64,000 nucleotides of DNA from Strongylocentrotus droebachiensis (lineage: Eukaryota > Echinodermata > Echinoidea > Camarodonta > Strongylocentrotidae). The translations under genes were made by a program, and so were the position numbers. Below the pieces are notes generated by a model. The model saw only the letters and a program-made list of their open reading frames with translations. It was not told the DNA's origin and ran no database searches. Below, in pieces: positions 1 through 12,309 of the stretch (position 1 is the stretch's first letter; each line of letters starts with the position of its first letter). The stretch spans positions 176,893 through 240,892 of the forward strand of contig JAVYIG010002547.1 of assembly GCA_035222895.1 (NCBI GenBank). The letters are read 5' to 3'.

Positions 1-279
1 TTATGTCACTTCTCGTGTCCTGTAGTCATTGTGCCAAATATGCTGGGCATCACCAAGATCATTTGGTAGTTTCGTTGATCAAAATAAATAGTATTGATCA
101 TGAACAACAAATATATGGACCGAATCTTACCAGCTTACTCACGCATCTCCCTTCCTCCACTCCTCCCACCCCCACCATACACACACACACAAACACACAA
201 ACCTCCTAAACACCTACTGGCAACCTCGAAAACGCCACCCCACACTTCTCTCTTTCGTCCGTCCTTTGTACCCCAACCC

Positions 280-380
280 CAGTCAAACTGACCAGACCGT
301 CATCAGACCGAACAAAAGATTTACACCAAATGTCATTTGAAATGACAAAAATTCAGTTGGTTTGGGGTCGGTTTGACGGT
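280..380. repeat. Possible small inverted-repeat element
   Basis: GTCAAACTGACC near 284 is answered by an inverted GGTCGGTTTGAC near 366, and the wording (ACCAGACCGTC, GACCGAACA, TTACACCAAA) resembles the element at 63508-63815 at the other end of the window. The arms are short and imperfect, so this is tentative. Confidence 0.3.
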
Positions 381-2462
381 GTGACTAAGGTATTAATCCC
401 ACCCTAGGCGCACACATTTCAATAAAGTGTCTCGATTGAACTGGCACTTGCAAAAACCGGTTTAAGCACAAGGGTCGAGCTAATTATCTTGCCTGTCTTC
501 GTGTGAATTCACGTCCTTCCATATTGCATTTGAAAAATGGAGGCTCCGTTAGAGGTCTCTTAAAATACTGTATCTCTTGGCAAGACTGGGATAATTCGGT
601 TTGGCCAACGATGTCCTGACCCATCTGCGTTATTAGATTTTCATCCCAAGGCCTCGTGACTGGGGATCTTAAAATCGGATCAAGACTCTTCATACTCCTT
701 ACACAGAACTCATTTCCGGTTGGAAAATAAATCATCGCTCAGTTTTCTTTGGTAATGAACGTTCTGATTGTAGTCATTGTCTCAATTCGCTAATTGATTG
801 ACCCTTTGCACTGCTCTTTATGAAATTATAAAGTCATCCTTGATCGTAGGACTGCCCTTTCTGCCCAGCATTAAAAACAAAATTCGATTTGGGTGTTATC
901 TTTTGGCGTTTCGTTTGTTGGTATTTAATCGAGGTTTGATATTGCCCTCGGCTTGTAACAATTCAATTTAAAAGAACAGAATGAATAGCTAAATAAAAGA
1001 AAACGTAAAGAAAAGAAGGAAAAAAGAGGAAGGGAAGCAGGTAATTAACCCATTTGTTTTTCTTTAATCGTTTCCATGAGCATATTCATTATTTTCGACA
1101 ATTAGATAAACATTCCAAATCTCCCTCAGGGCATAGACAATGATGACAGTTGTTTACAGCTTCAGTGGAAACGTTAGCACGATGACCCTAATATTCCATT
1201 AATGACATTTCGTGCATTGTTTACAACATCGCAATGACATAAACATGGATGTGAAAACAAGGAGATGTGCATCGAATGATTGCTTAGATAAAGATGTAGA
1301 TTCACGAATGCGAGGTTGGAAAACAATTTCGGTTCGCATCGACTAAATCACTTGAAAATGTCGAATGTGTCATTCAAATTTGATTACTGCGAGTGTCTGC
1401 AACTAATAAGAAAAAAACGATGTGCATCACGATTTCATGAGCTGCCTAAAATTCATTTCAGACTTTGCATTTCCAGTGCTTACAGGATTAAAACTACTTT
1501 TTCATTAATCCTTTTTTAAAGTCATCTTTGCGTTTAGGATTCATATTTGTATAACTTACATATCCATCAAAATGTATATAGATGTACGAACGTTGTGCTA
1601 AGATATTTTAGACTTACCATGTTCGAGGCAGTACTTCTGAAATGGCTGCTTGAAAAATCGAAAATGACATTGCCTCCGCAAATGGTTGAATAATACAAGT
1701 GTGATACACTTCAGTATGTATTGAACTATAACTTGTGCTTTCATTTGTCAGTATGCATTTATTTGTATCTATTTCTGTGCGTTTTGTACCTCTCAATGCG
1801 GTGGAAAGAACTTGTTTCTGTCAGTGGAAATTGCTCTTATTAATTTGATTGACGCTTGTTGATTCATCTCTTCAGGCAACATGCGAATGTTCAACAGGAT
1901 TAATCGATCAAGTGTGTCGCGAAGGGGGAAAATAAATAATCAATTTTGGGATGTTTTCTTAAGAGTAGCAACACAAAGGCAAATACATTAAAGATTTGGT
2001 TAATTGTATCAAGCGTAGATTGGTTCCTTGACTCATACCGATCCAATTTACAAACTTACCTTAATTGTGACGTATGCATGCTGGGATAATAAGAAGATTG
2101 GAAGAGAGTGTGAGAAATAAAAGAGAGAATAAGAAAACAAGATTGGCATTGAAATATAAAGTAGCACAAAATAAAGATGAAAGATATGGAGTATAGAAAC
2201 GGGATCTAAGCTAATCTGTATATTAACAAATAGAAGCGAATAGAAAGATTGGTTGCATATTCTACAGAAATTACTATTCTGCGAGAAACCCGTCGGATAA
2301 CCAGAATAATAGAAGTTGGGGTTTTTGGAAACAGCAATCCTAAATGTTACATCGCTTATTGTTTTCAAGAGTTAAAAAAACACGCTCAACTGAAGGTCTT
2401 CAGGAAAACCTTTTACGAAAAATCATCGTAAACAAAATTGTAAGTCTAAGCATAGGACCCCA

Positions 2463-2490
2463 CCCCCCCCCCCCCCAAAAAAAAAAAAAA
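2463..2490. repeat. Poly(C)14-poly(A)14 compound tract
   Basis: An uninterrupted run of 14 C is followed directly by 14 A. The same compound arrangement occurs at 23544-23578. Confidence 0.9.
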
Positions 2491-3384
2491 TCGACTTTAA
2501 CATTGCGATAGGATACGGAAAGTAAGTAGAAATACATTTGTCGTAGGTAACAACAGATATATATGGAGTTCTAGAGAGAGGTAAAAACAAAAGACGAAGA
2601 AGAAAGTGAAATGTATGAGAAGGATGAGAGAGGAGGAGAGAGGACGGGAATATATGGGAGAGAAAGGGCTTTATGAATAGGCCTGGGGCGACTGCGCGTT
2701 AATAACACGGCTTAGCCAAACAGAATAGAAGCTTCCTGTCTTCTTGCATCTCCCCAAGTTGCCTCTCGCAATGAGCGTTTCTTTCACTTTCTTAAGGAAA
2801 GGGTTGTCGGAGTGCACCTAACTACTGCCACGATAGAGTAACACTCCGTGTGGTTCAGAACGGAACGTATACACTTGTCTTCTTCTTCTTCATGGGGAAA
2901 AAATTATAGGAAGGTAGATGACGTTTGCGGTTAACTCTTTGAGTAATTAATCTCTAGCTGCTTCATTTGATTTTCTAAAACATGAATTGATAACGAAATG
3001 TTGGTATTGTTTTGTTCACAGATTTTCTTAATATTCACAAAGATATAAGCTAATGCTTAGGGTCTATCATTAGGCTCGCAAAGTCAATGATGCACTCTTT
3101 TCTCACGATGCGTTTTTCCCTTGAGGTCATGGCAGGGCATCTGCCCGTATCATGGGAGCTATATTTCAGCTGTTTCCTTACAGAGGATACGAATGCCAAA
3201 CAGAGCTGTCTATTTGAACGTTCTTTGCCAGCTCTCATCAGTTTCAATTCGCACTCTTCACAATAGCCGCAAGTAACACGCTCTATCTCATTACTGTCCC
3301 CGCGTCTAACATCGGTTTAACATTACACGGCAGATTTCAACTCACAACCTTCTCTTTTTCTCCATTTTCCCCTTTCTCATCTGC

Positions 3385-3386
3385 AG
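3385..3386 (+). promoter_or_regulatory. Candidate 3' splice site of 5' leader
   Basis: A long pyrimidine tract (about 3350-3380) ends in CTGCAG at 3381-3386, a strong acceptor consensus, about 390 bases before the receptor ATG. It would place the start of the coding exon at 3387. A TATAAG at 3531-3536 is an alternative explanation, with transcription starting inside this stretch and no upstream intron. The matching donor was not identified. Confidence 0.5.
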
Positions 3387-3776
3387 GTCTGAGAAGGAGG
3401 CTCGTCCTTTTTAAAGAGTTCAGTTGGTGCCGCCTGTAGGACGAACTAGACGGTTGGCAACGCTCAGTTTCTACAAGCTCTTGAAACTGGAAGAGACTGG
3501 TAGATTTCACACTTCAACTGATACGTCGCTTATAAGTACACATTGAAACGTCTTTGCGGTGAAACCAAACAAGCTCTTATTGCGTTAAAGAGTCAGCAAA
3601 CATCAGTATTAACGAATTCAAACATCTGAAATTGCTCGATCTGCTCGCTGACTTCTCCCATTTCACCCGAGAGCAGTCATACACCTGATAGAAAGGGAAT
3701 CGTCACGATGAATTGAATCGGCTATCTTCGCTGCTCGTCGTAGTGGATGATTAGCCTGATCAAGGAATAACCTGTA
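3387..3776 (+). other. Probable 5' UTR of first D1-like receptor
   Basis: This is the stretch between the candidate acceptor and the start codon. It is less AT-rich than the DNA further upstream and contains several short upstream ORFs, such as ATG at 3708 followed after one codon by TGA, and the ORF at 3747-3770. The in-frame stop at 3768-3770 shows that the coding region does not extend upstream of 3777. Confidence 0.5.
3747..3770 (+). other. Seven-codon upstream ORF
   Basis: ATG at 3747 opens a seven-codon ORF (MISLIKE) that ends in TAA at 3768-3770, six bases before the receptor ATG and in the same frame. If present in the mRNA it could reduce initiation at the main start. The position is seen; the function is inferred. 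Confidence 0.5.
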
Positions 3777-5156
3777 ATGGGAGATCAACGCCTGGAGCTA
3801 CATCTTTCAAGAAGTGCCTACGCAATGGATGATACCACCATGGACGGATCCACTGCATCCTACGGAGACTTTTTCGGGGACACCAATGACACCACGAACG
3901 AAACCATCGCCGTCAAAACCACGGAAATTGGGGCTGGCATGGCACTGGCTGTTGTCACCTTGGCAACGGCGTTCGGCAATATCCTGGTGATCGCTGCCGT
4001 GATGTCGTGGAGGCGCCTTCGCGTGAAGAAGACGAGTTGGTTTATTGTTTCATTAGCTGTGTCCGATGTCTCCGTCGCGTGTCTCGTCATGTCTTGGAAT
4101 GCTGTTTCATACACGATCGGCTACTGGCCTTTCGGATTCTTTTGTAGGGTCCATACTGCATTGGACATCATGATATCCACAGCGTCTATTTTGAATCTAT
4201 GTGTCATAGCCGTGGATCGGTACTGGGCCATCACGAAGCCTTTCGAGTACCAAGAGAAAATGACCAAACGAACCGCACTGATCATGATTGCTGTCGCTTG
4301 GATTCTTTCTTTCGTTCTTTCATTCTTACCAGTTTTCAGTAACATCCACACCATACCGGGTAGTCAGAACTCGCTGGAGATGGATCCTCCGCAGTGCGTA
4401 TTTATCCTCAACCCGTATTACGCTGTGATCAGCTCGTGCATTAGTTTCTACATCCCCTCCTCCATCATGATCGCGATTTATGCACGGATTTTTCGCGAGG
4501 CTCGGCGGCAGGAGAAGCTCATTAGGACCCACAACACGCCGATGGACTCCAATCAACGTGGTGAGCACAAAGCTGCAAAAACTCTAGGCACCATCCTGGG
4601 CGTATTCATCTGTTGTTGGTTGCCATTCTTTGTAGTCAATTGCATACTTCCATTCTGCCCTCATTGCGTGAGCGACAGTGTTTTCCAAACAGTTCTCTGG
4701 TTGGGCTGGATAAACAGTAGCCTTAACCCGCTTATCTACGCCACCAATCGCGAATTTCGAAACGCGTTCAAGCGGTTGATGTGCCGTCAGAGATTCCTGC
4801 GGGAAAGAACTCTCCAGTACAGTACAACAACCACGCTGCTGACTCACCTCGGCAATGGTAAAATAGACTCGAATGAGAACGAGCATAGAAAGAGCAATCA
4901 CCTAGAGACGGATCTCAAAAGAGAGGAGGCCTGCAGGAGCGCTCCACCTGCTCCACCTCCTGCTGAAGGCAGTGGTTCGGCATCTCCTTCCAACCCCGGA
5001 ACCCCGCGGGTGCTACGAGTGGTCTCCGATGCTGCTGTTGAAGACACCACAGGGTCAGAGAGGGACCCACTGAGGCAACAAGATTATCCTGAGCGGAATG
5101 TTGGACATAGACTAGCACAGTACAAACGACTTGGTTCGGAGCATCCGAATACGTAA
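3777..5156 (+). CDS. D1-like dopamine receptor (class A GPCR), intronless
   Basis: A 459-residue rhodopsin-family receptor predicted to act at the plasma membrane. Helices lie at about 52-77, 88-112, 123-145, 166-187, 214-237, 268-291 and 303-324, with helix 8 to Cys336, a possible palmitoylation site. Amine-receptor hallmarks are Asp97 (2.50), Asp130 (3.32, amine salt bridge), DRY 147-149, Ser219/Ser220/Ser223 (5.42, 5.43, 5.46, catechol contacts), CWLPFF 280-285 and NPLIY 317-321. Cys123 and Cys207 can form the extracellular disulfide. N37 and N41 are glycosylation sites in the N-terminus. The helix 6 end NCILPFC and Trp311 (7.43, WLGWINSSLNP) match vertebrate D1/D5, which signal through Gs and cAMP; the same coupling is inferred here. 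IFREARRQEKL at the helix 5 end also resembles beta-octopamine receptors, the main alternative. The start has a purine at -3, G at +4 and an in-frame TAA three codons upstream. The tail of about 120 residues is Ser/Pro-rich. Confidence 0.93.
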   Translation: MGDQRLELHLSRSAYAMDDTTMDGSTASYGDFFGDTNDTTNETIAVKTTEIGAGMALAVVTLATAFGNILVIAAVMSWRRLRVKKTSWFIVSLAVSDVSVACLVMSWNAVSYTIGYWPFGFFCRVHTALDIMISTASILNLCVIAVDRYWAITKPFEYQEKMTKRTALIMIAVAWILSFVLSFLPVFSNIHTIPGSQNSLEMDPPQCVFILNPYYAVISSCISFYIPSSIMIAIYARIFREARRQEKLIRTHNTPMDSNQRGEHKAAKTLGTILGVFICCWLPFFVVNCILPFCPHCVSDSVFQTVLWLGWINSSLNPLIYATNREFRNAFKRLMCRQRFLRERTLQYSTTTTLLTHLGNGKIDSNENEHRKSNHLETDLKREEACRSAPPAPPPAEGSGSASPSNPGTPRVLRVVSDAAVEDTTGSERDPLRQQDYPERNVGHRLAQYKRLGSEHPNT

Positions 5157-5680
5157 TGATGGCTGCATGAAATCTATCTTTTAACTTTGTGTTTTTATAC
5201 ATAATTTATATCTCATAAATTAACTATCAAAGACGTTTTAGTTTTTTGTAAGCAACTGTGAAAATGAAAATGCTTCGTACATGACTGTCAAGTGTTCGCT
5301 CATCAATGACAAAACAGTATGTAAAGGCAGTTAGCGAAATGTAATTTTATTGAAACCAAATATACACAGAGGGATGACTTGTTTGTTCTGTGATTTCGAG
5401 AGTAACTATCGGAGCTCGCCAAAAGATGCTGATTAACAAATACAAGAGACTTTGTTTCACTGTAGTATTTTTGTGTGGCGTCAGCTGATGACATCGAAGA
5501 ATCTCACAGATGTATTTTTGATACGATTTTATATATTTATGTGAAAATTGTATATTATGCAAGCTAATTTATTGAATGTTTTTCTCTCCTTCAGTATATA
5601 CGAGCCCGATTATCTTGTGTATAAATATAAATGCCTCTAAAACTTCATGAGCTTGAATATTAAAGACCAAACTTTTTGCT
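5157..5680 (+). other. Probable 3' UTR of first receptor
   Basis: AT-rich sequence with several ATTTA words follows the TAA stop. It would end shortly after the ATTAAA at 5659-5664; a canonical AATAAA at 6032-6037 is an alternative giving a longer UTR. Confidence 0.45.
5659..5664 (+). promoter_or_regulatory. Candidate polyadenylation signal (ATTAAA)
   Basis: ATTAAA about 500 bases past the receptor stop, followed by T-rich sequence. No AATAAA was seen closer to the stop. Confidence 0.4.
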
Positions 5681-6031
5681 CTCTTCCCTCTATACACAGA
5701 GAAACGGGATGTTCAAGTACGAGGTGCTAGTTCTTAAGTTCTTGTTATTCGATGCAAATTGAAACCTGTTTCCACTTATGTATTCACAATGAAAATGAAA
5801 ATACTATGTTATGAGAGCCAATGTAACAAATAGATAACTTTTGATTCTTGGTTCAATACATTGAAACCAGTAACGCCGCTTTTACTAGGCTTATGCTACT
5901 ATCTTGACATCATTTATTATGTCTGAAGATTAAAAACACACTGGCTATTCTTCCATGGAAGTATGTGTCTGGCCCAATTCCATATCTTCAGAGTCATTGA
6001 TCAAAGTGAAACGGGACAAACTTGCATGTCG

Positions 6032-6037
6032 AATAAA
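6032..6037 (+). promoter_or_regulatory. Alternative polyadenylation signal (AATAAA)
   Basis: Canonical AATAAA about 875 bases past the receptor stop. Which signal is used cannot be told from sequence. Confidence 0.4.
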
Positions 6038-8544
6038 GTAGTATATCTCTCCGAACCCATTAAATAATTTGAACTAGCAATTGAACCACGTGATTATTCC
6101 TCTGGCTCTTTAAACCCATGGAACGCAAATGCAACGTTCTCTGTTTCAGTTTTCAGTTTCATTTATTTCTCCTCAAGAGATCAACAGATAAAACTACATA
6201 TATAAACAGACAAATGTATGACAATACATGAGATGAATTATAAAAGTGAGGAGGGCAGTGGCTATAAAGGAAACAAACCTATAAACGTTCTTACGGCCTC
6301 GGGCGTTTTGCGAACGTATTGAGAACGTTGTGGGTAGAGTGCTCAATACCAAATAATGAGAAACGTCGTTATATACTTTTGCTCATAAAAGTTGGATTTA
6401 TTTTTTGTTTTCCTTTTTTAATGAGATGATTGTGACAATATGGTTTTTCCTTGATATAAACAAAATTATTCTCAGAAGTTTAATGATAAATCTAAAGAGT
6501 CGAAGAGACTGGTCTTTGAGATTCTGAAAAGATAAAAAAATCATTACATAATTGTTATATTTAATTCCATGAAAAACGGGTGAGGACAATTTATTTCAAC
6601 TTGATAGGAAATAGTGTATTTTGAACGTTAAGATGAGGCCCCTGAAATTGTATTGCTGTGATTATATGCAATGCAACTTAAATGATGTAACGTGTGGATA
6701 GGCTGAGTTTTATACTTCGTGAAAAAGTGGAAATCAATGCATGCTTCCAAATGTATACATGTACGTGAGGAAATAATGGGAAATTGTGTCTCATCTCTGT
6801 CATAATCACTGTTGATATAAACCATAGGTGATGTACTCATTCGTATTCTGTTTCTTGGCTGCATGGTCAAACATTTGGAATATGAAAGATAAATCTTGTC
6901 GATAATCCTATGATTGGAAATGAAAAATACAGAAGAGTAACTTACCCTCCCCCTCCTCTAAGCAGAAATACAATCTTCTAAAGGATGTAATTTTACTGTA
7001 GATATTAATTTTTGATTGATATCATTTGATTTATCTTCTATACGTCATTATCAGAAGACAATGCTACCTTAATACACGAGTCACATTACGTGTCGTAACC
7101 TTTGTCAATGATTTGCAGATCATTCCCAGAATTCAATGCGATTAGCAAAGAATCACGTGCTTCCGCTCTCGAGATCAATCGCTCCATCATGAACTCGCAC
7201 ATTGCCTATGATTATGCTTTCAAAGCGAATATTTTCTTTGTTAAATTTAGTCGATGTTTACGATAAATTTGATCTCTTTTGTTTTACAGAAGCTTTGTTT
7301 TTCATCCTCGTCTAGAATGAAGATGAAAATAGAAATTAAATGATGTAGGATGAGGTTATGAAAGAAAGGCCTCGGAGCATTTCGATTGTTCAAACTGTTT
7401 ATAACTGATAACCAAACACCAACGATGCTTTCAAAAATATTCAAGTTCATACGAGAAAATTTGGGGTTTTTTTCTTCTAATAAATGTAGATGTTTTACTG
7501 AATTTAACTATAGATATGCCTAATTATCACCAGAGTTTGGACCCTCCCGAAAAGAATTCACTTTCAGCTCAAAGAATAAACTCATGCACTCTTACAGGAA
7601 TCTAATAGAAAAGTGATTTCTCGTGATATTTCATCTTATACTGGAAGCAATTAAGGAAACTGATTGATTTTGTTGCTTGATTACCTTTTTAGAACAATTT
7701 ATTTGGAATTTTACATTGAAGTATTCAGGGATTTAAGTGGGTATTGTGTAGCTTTAAATTCAATCCGGGTAAAAGCTGAGGCATTTGGCGCATTCAGTTA
7801 AAGAAAAATTCGCAAACTCCCTCGAAGTCCCACACGTAACAAAGTGCGTTGGTGCTCCAACAGAGACCGCCAAAAAGGTCATCCCGACATGACAGTACTT
7901 TCCAGATTTGACACATTCGAAATGAGCCCGGATTCAAGATTCAATTTGCGGTGGCATTGCTTTGAAATATCTCCTTTTTAGCCGCAGACAAGCTGGAGCT
8001 GCCCATTCATTACCAAGGCCTTTTGCGGGGAGCTTCGGCGGGAGCTTGCAGGTGACAGCCCGCTAAATGGGAACTTGTCCGGAGCTAGAAATGGAAATTG
8101 ATTTGTTTATAACAATGCGAGATTGGGCCTTGTCATGACCTAGACTTATGAAAAGCGATCGCGACATGTTTCCTATCCTCTCCTTTTATTATCAATCTTA
8201 GGGGAGCCGTTTTAGAGAATTCCATGCGTCATGTTATGAGCGCAAGGTCGGAATATAAAGCTATATTCATTTCTAGAATTGATTTAATTGTCATAATTAT
8301 GTCCATGTCTCCTTTATGCAATTGCATGTAATATTCTAAAAGAACAAATATAAACAATGCTATACGAGATCAATCAATAGTTTAAAATGAATGTATTGAA
8401 CATGTTCTAAATGATCAAATTAATATTTTCCGAAACGGTAAAAACGGTGATGATTTCTGAAAGAATCGACAGAAAGAGTTGTTCTGCTAAGAGAATTAAA
8501 TTAATATAATAAATAGATAAGATAAGATAATAGCCTAATAGTCC
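6038..8544. other. Intergenic, with a GC-richer block at 7770-8220
   Basis: No coding gene is seen. Most of the stretch is AT-rich and featureless. The block at about 7770-8220 stands out as GC-richer and free of repeats, with CAGGTG, AACAATG and TGTTTATAA words, which could be E-box, Sox and forkhead sites. It may be a cis-regulatory module, but this is composition-based inference only. Confidence 0.4.
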
Positions 8545-8790
8545 ACTCCAAATTTTATTGAACCGAAACGGAAATTCTTTTGGCCCAATTGATCGTGAGC
8601 CCGGCAGCCACTGAGCAGCGCCAGATCGACGTTGCTCTATCCCTTATTGTTGAACGCCAAACAAGGTAGCAACAACTCACATCTTTTAACGTCTTTTGGT
8701 ATGACGCGGCCGGGGTTCGAACCCACGACCTCCTGGTTGTGAGACGGACGCTCTACTGACTGAGCCAACACTCCGGTTACTATTCATTTA
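8545..8790 (-). mobile_element. tRNA-derived SINE
   Basis: Read on the - strand, about 8785-8705 has a tRNA-like head: a GGCTCAGT D-arm with box A character, a Val-like anticodon loop CTCACAA, and a box B GGTTCGAACC. It is followed by a non-tRNA body to about 8545. The head is not a functional tRNA because the acceptor stem does not pair well. Box B wording is shared with the copy at 48938. Confidence 0.7.
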
Positions 8791-9550
8791 GTAATTTGAC
8801 TGATTAATCACGCCAATTTAAATAAGAAATGAAACGTACAACGTGTACTCAAGCTAAATAACCTGTAAAAGTTGTGTACGTGATTGCAATCGTTTAATTG
8901 ACAATTCTCTAGTTATGCTATCATTACATAAAATCAACTCTTTTAAGAGTGATATAAGGTATAGGATGCAGTTTCATTATATAATTATTAACCCAATAAC
9001 TAAGTATAGTTAAACCAGTTTAATTTGCATTTTAATTACCTGAATGTTAACCTATAATAACCAAGTCATTAAACCAGATTATGTATGGGGAGAGTACTAA
9101 ACTATCACATTGCAGTGTCGGTGCATCTTCCGGTGTACTCGTAGATAGCAACTGAATTTCAACGAAGACTAAAAACATTATTTAATGTCTGAAATTGTAT
9201 TGTTAAGCAAATTAAAACCTTCCATACAATGTCAATCTTGAGTGAAAAAATATGTACATTGATGTAGTCTCTCAGTATAGCTTTATTTAGAATCAGTGCA
9301 CTCGTAGTCTCTCTCCTAAACTGTTATTTTTCGGTTGTTTTCTGAATTAATATTTTCTGGATGAAGCAGTGTGAAGGAATGTCTAACCCTCCTGATGTGT
9401 GTGTTGTCAATTGTTCAATTTATTGTTTCAGTTTAAGTTTTCATTTTTACCACAACGGCAATAAATATTAACCTATTGGCTCGTTTTTGCCAAAAAAAAG
9501 GAAAAGACAATGAAGGTATCCGTCGCCATTTATTGATTTCTGAGGTGATG

Positions 9551-10099
9551 TTAAAGGGAAAGTCCACCCCAAAAATAAGTTTGTTTCGATAGAGGCAGAA
9601 TAATAAGAAAATCAGGTGAGTGAAAGTTTGAGCAAATTCTGAATGAAAATAAGAAAGTTATCAATTATTGAAGTTGTGATCAATCAAATACAAATTGGCA
9701 ACTCTGTGACTTATTATACGAGCTCTCCTTCATTTGCTTTGTGCATAATATTCCATAAAATCATGTTTTCTTCGTTATTGATGACGGAATATATATTTGT
9801 TCCTTGCAGGGGGAGTATAGAAACATATTTGCAATTATTATATTTAGGGTGCATGTATGGTTGAAATTTTTCTTGAGGGAAAATGAAAATTTTAGATTTT
9901 TTTAGTACTAAGCAAATGGAAGTTGAGCTCGCATTTTACGTCATAGAGTTGCCAATTTGTGTTTGATTGATCACAACTTAAAAAAATCCTAACTTCCTTA
10001 TTTTTAATCGGAATTTGCTCAAACTTTCACTGACTTGTTTCTCTCATTTTTCTACTCCTATTAAAACTAACTTAATTTCAGGGTGGACTTCCCCTTTAA
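9551..10099. mobile_element. TTAA-ended foldback MITE
   Basis: The left end TTAAAGGGAAAGTCCACCCC and the right end (inverted TTAAAGGGGAAGTCCACCC) bound a 549-bp element. The arms pair imperfectly for about 190 bp each (9551-9745 with 9905-10099), sharing words such as GTTGTGATCAATCAAA and AATTGGCAACTCT. Both ends carry TTAA, as in T2-type MITEs known from Xenopus and other animals, whose termini are TTAAAGG. There is no transposase. A 73-codon ORF inside is not coding. Confidence 0.85.
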
Positions 10100-10179
10100 G
10101 TTGTTGCAATCTTGATTTCAACCTAATATTAAAACTTGACTTTCGTGCATAATATCATCATCAAATATTATTCTATCCT

Positions 10180-10226
10180 TCTATTTCTCTCTCTTTCTCT
10201 CTCTATCTCTCTCTCTCTCTCTCTCG

Positions 10227-10258
<32 letters not shown>

Positions 10259-10310
10259 ATCTATCCCTCTCTCTCTCTTTTTTTTTCTCTCTCTCTCTCT
10301 ATCTCCTCTT
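10180..10310. repeat. CT microsatellite
   Basis: About 130 bp of (CT)n with occasional A, G and T interruptions. Confidence 0.95.
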
Positions 10311-10683
10311 ATTTTTGCTTACGTTACGTCAAATGTAAGAATTTAAAATAAATAAATGATTGGTGATGCCGTAAGCGGTATGGTCAGATTTATTTCGAAA
10401 ATTGTTGATGGCTGGTACACTGGAGGAGTACAACATAGAATTGCTGGATTGGTTCATTAATAATATCGGAAACGATCGCGAAATAGGTTGACTAATTGAC
10501 AGGTATATCGGTTAGGGGATTACTGAACTTGATCTAAATGAATTTGTTCCAGATTAATCATAATTTATTGGGTTAATAATTCATTCCTGGCACAACAACA
10601 AATTGAAATACAGATTAAATAGAAATGTCCCGTTTATTTTCATAAACTTTTTTTTTAATTGTTCTGGTACAGCGATAGCTATA

Positions 10684-10780
10684 ATGGTGGTGATGGTGAT
10701 GATGATGATGATGATGATAACGACGACGATGATGATGATAATGATGATGGTGGTGGTAATGATGATGGTGATGATGATGA
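10684..10780. repeat. ATG/GTG trinucleotide repeat
   Basis: Degenerate (GAT/GGT)n microsatellite. It produces spurious Met-rich and His-rich ORFs on the two strands. Confidence 0.95.
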
Positions 10781-10968
10781 GTTACTAAAAGGCCAATTAC
10801 CGTCATGTGCTCTCACTCTCTCCAGCTAATAAAACCCACTCAAGTAAAACTCAGCTGGTTACTGAATTGAAAAAAACGAAACGTCCATCATCCCCCATAG
10901 CATTCTAACAATCATTTTACAATGATTTTGCATTATTTGTTTCAACTTTCATTTGCAATATGACACCA

Positions 10969-11268
10969 GGGGGTGTTTCACAAAGATCCTAAGTTGAACT
11001 TATCTCTAAGTTGGACTTAACAATTATGGAAAGCCGTTGGTATCTATGAAAATATTTTGTAAAAGTTATTTTAAAAGGCATAAAATGTGAACTCAAATCA
11101 TTCATATTTTCTATTATCAAGGACTAGATTCCATGTTCTTGATGTGGAATTTATAGAGTCTAAAATACTTGAATTTTCGCCTTCCCCCCCCCCCCCGCTT
11201 ATTTTAAGGCTACAAATGGCTCTCCATAATTTTTAAGTTCAACTTAGGATCTTTGTGAAACAATCCCC
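10969..11268. mobile_element. MITE-like inverted repeat (GTTTCACAAAG type)
   Basis: A 300-bp element with ends GGGGGTGTTTCACAAAG and its inverted partner; the match continues through GATCCTAAGTTGAACTTA. A poly(C) run of about 14 lies at 11185-11198. The ends resemble those at 34308-34449. Confidence 0.8.
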
Positions 11269-12071
11269 AGACATATGTCAGAAGAGAAGGGATAGTTCCC
11301 TATCCAATGGGCATGGCTTTGATACATTCAGCCCATGAGCATTTGATAGATGGCGCTATTCAGGGTACTTAAAAAGTGAATCCAGAATCCCCTATATGGT
11401 AGAAGAAATAAGACCACTCACGATTGAACACTATTTCATGTCCACTATGCGCATTATTTATTTTCCCGTGCAATTTTAACCTGTTCGTTCTAAAATTAAA
11501 GAAAAAATACCTTTAGCGCCGTTTTGTTTAAGCAATATCGGACGTCCATGTCGGACCTTAGTGTTTCTCGCAGGTAGTGTTACTTTTATTTTTTTTCTGT
11601 GGGACGTTAATTTTTAGCTAAATTGTTAAACAATTTATCACTGACAGATGGCGCGATGACCAGAGTGTCATTTATTGTCAAAACATTTTCAAAGGCTTTA
11701 TACAATCTGGCATTTATAGTATCCAAGATTCTAAATTCGAAAGGATGTTTTGCAATTACACATCTGTGTAGGTTTTGACATCTGCACTTCAGTTTTGTTA
11801 TCAAAACTTTAAACGATTTTTTTTGTTAATCGAAAACGTCATGATTTATCGAAGAATTACAAATGAACTGAATTGTACATTTGATGGTACAGTCGTTTGA
11901 AAAGCGTAGGCTAATGTAAATGCCTTGGTCAATTCGAATACATATAAAGCAATTGTAAATTCCCAGACTTTATTTTACATGATTATAAAAATAGCCTTTG
12001 TTTAAGTAATCAAACTGTTACGTAAATCATGCTTACTAAAAGGGCGTGTTTTTCCCCTTCATTAGTGACGA
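11269..12071. other. Intergenic, nothing recognised
   Basis: AT-rich sequence with only short, unsupported ORFs. No repeat or regulatory structure stood out. Confidence 0.5.
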
Positions 12072-12086
12072 CCCCCCCCCCCCCCC

Positions 12087-12127
<41 letters not shown>

Positions 12128-12254
12128 CCCTCCTTTTTTTTCTCTCTATCTTTTTTCTCACTCTCTTCTTTCTCACTCTCTCTATCTCCTCGTCTTTCTC
12201 CTGTGTTCCTGTTAACGGTGTCTCTGCATGTCTCGTCCCTTCTCTGCCTCCGTT

Positions 12255-12309
<55 letters not shown>

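Larger units (their letters stand above)
1..3386. other. Intergenic upstream of first receptor
   Basis: No convincing coding sequence is seen. The stretch is AT-rich and holds a short CA-rich run (about 177-204), a possible small inverted repeat (280-380), a poly(C)/poly(A) tract (2463-2490) and a purine-rich run (about 2575-2665). An upstream non-coding exon or the promoter of the receptor at 3777 may lie here, but I could not assign a donor site to it with confidence. Confidence 0.6.

Noticed and set aside
3531-3536. TATA box of the first receptor
   Set aside because: TATAAG is present, but a strong splice acceptor lies 145 bases upstream and no other promoter feature supports a start here; kept only as an alternative.
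8705-8785. tRNA-Val (CAC) gene on the - strand
   Set aside because: Poor acceptor pairing and followed by a repeat body; called a SINE head.
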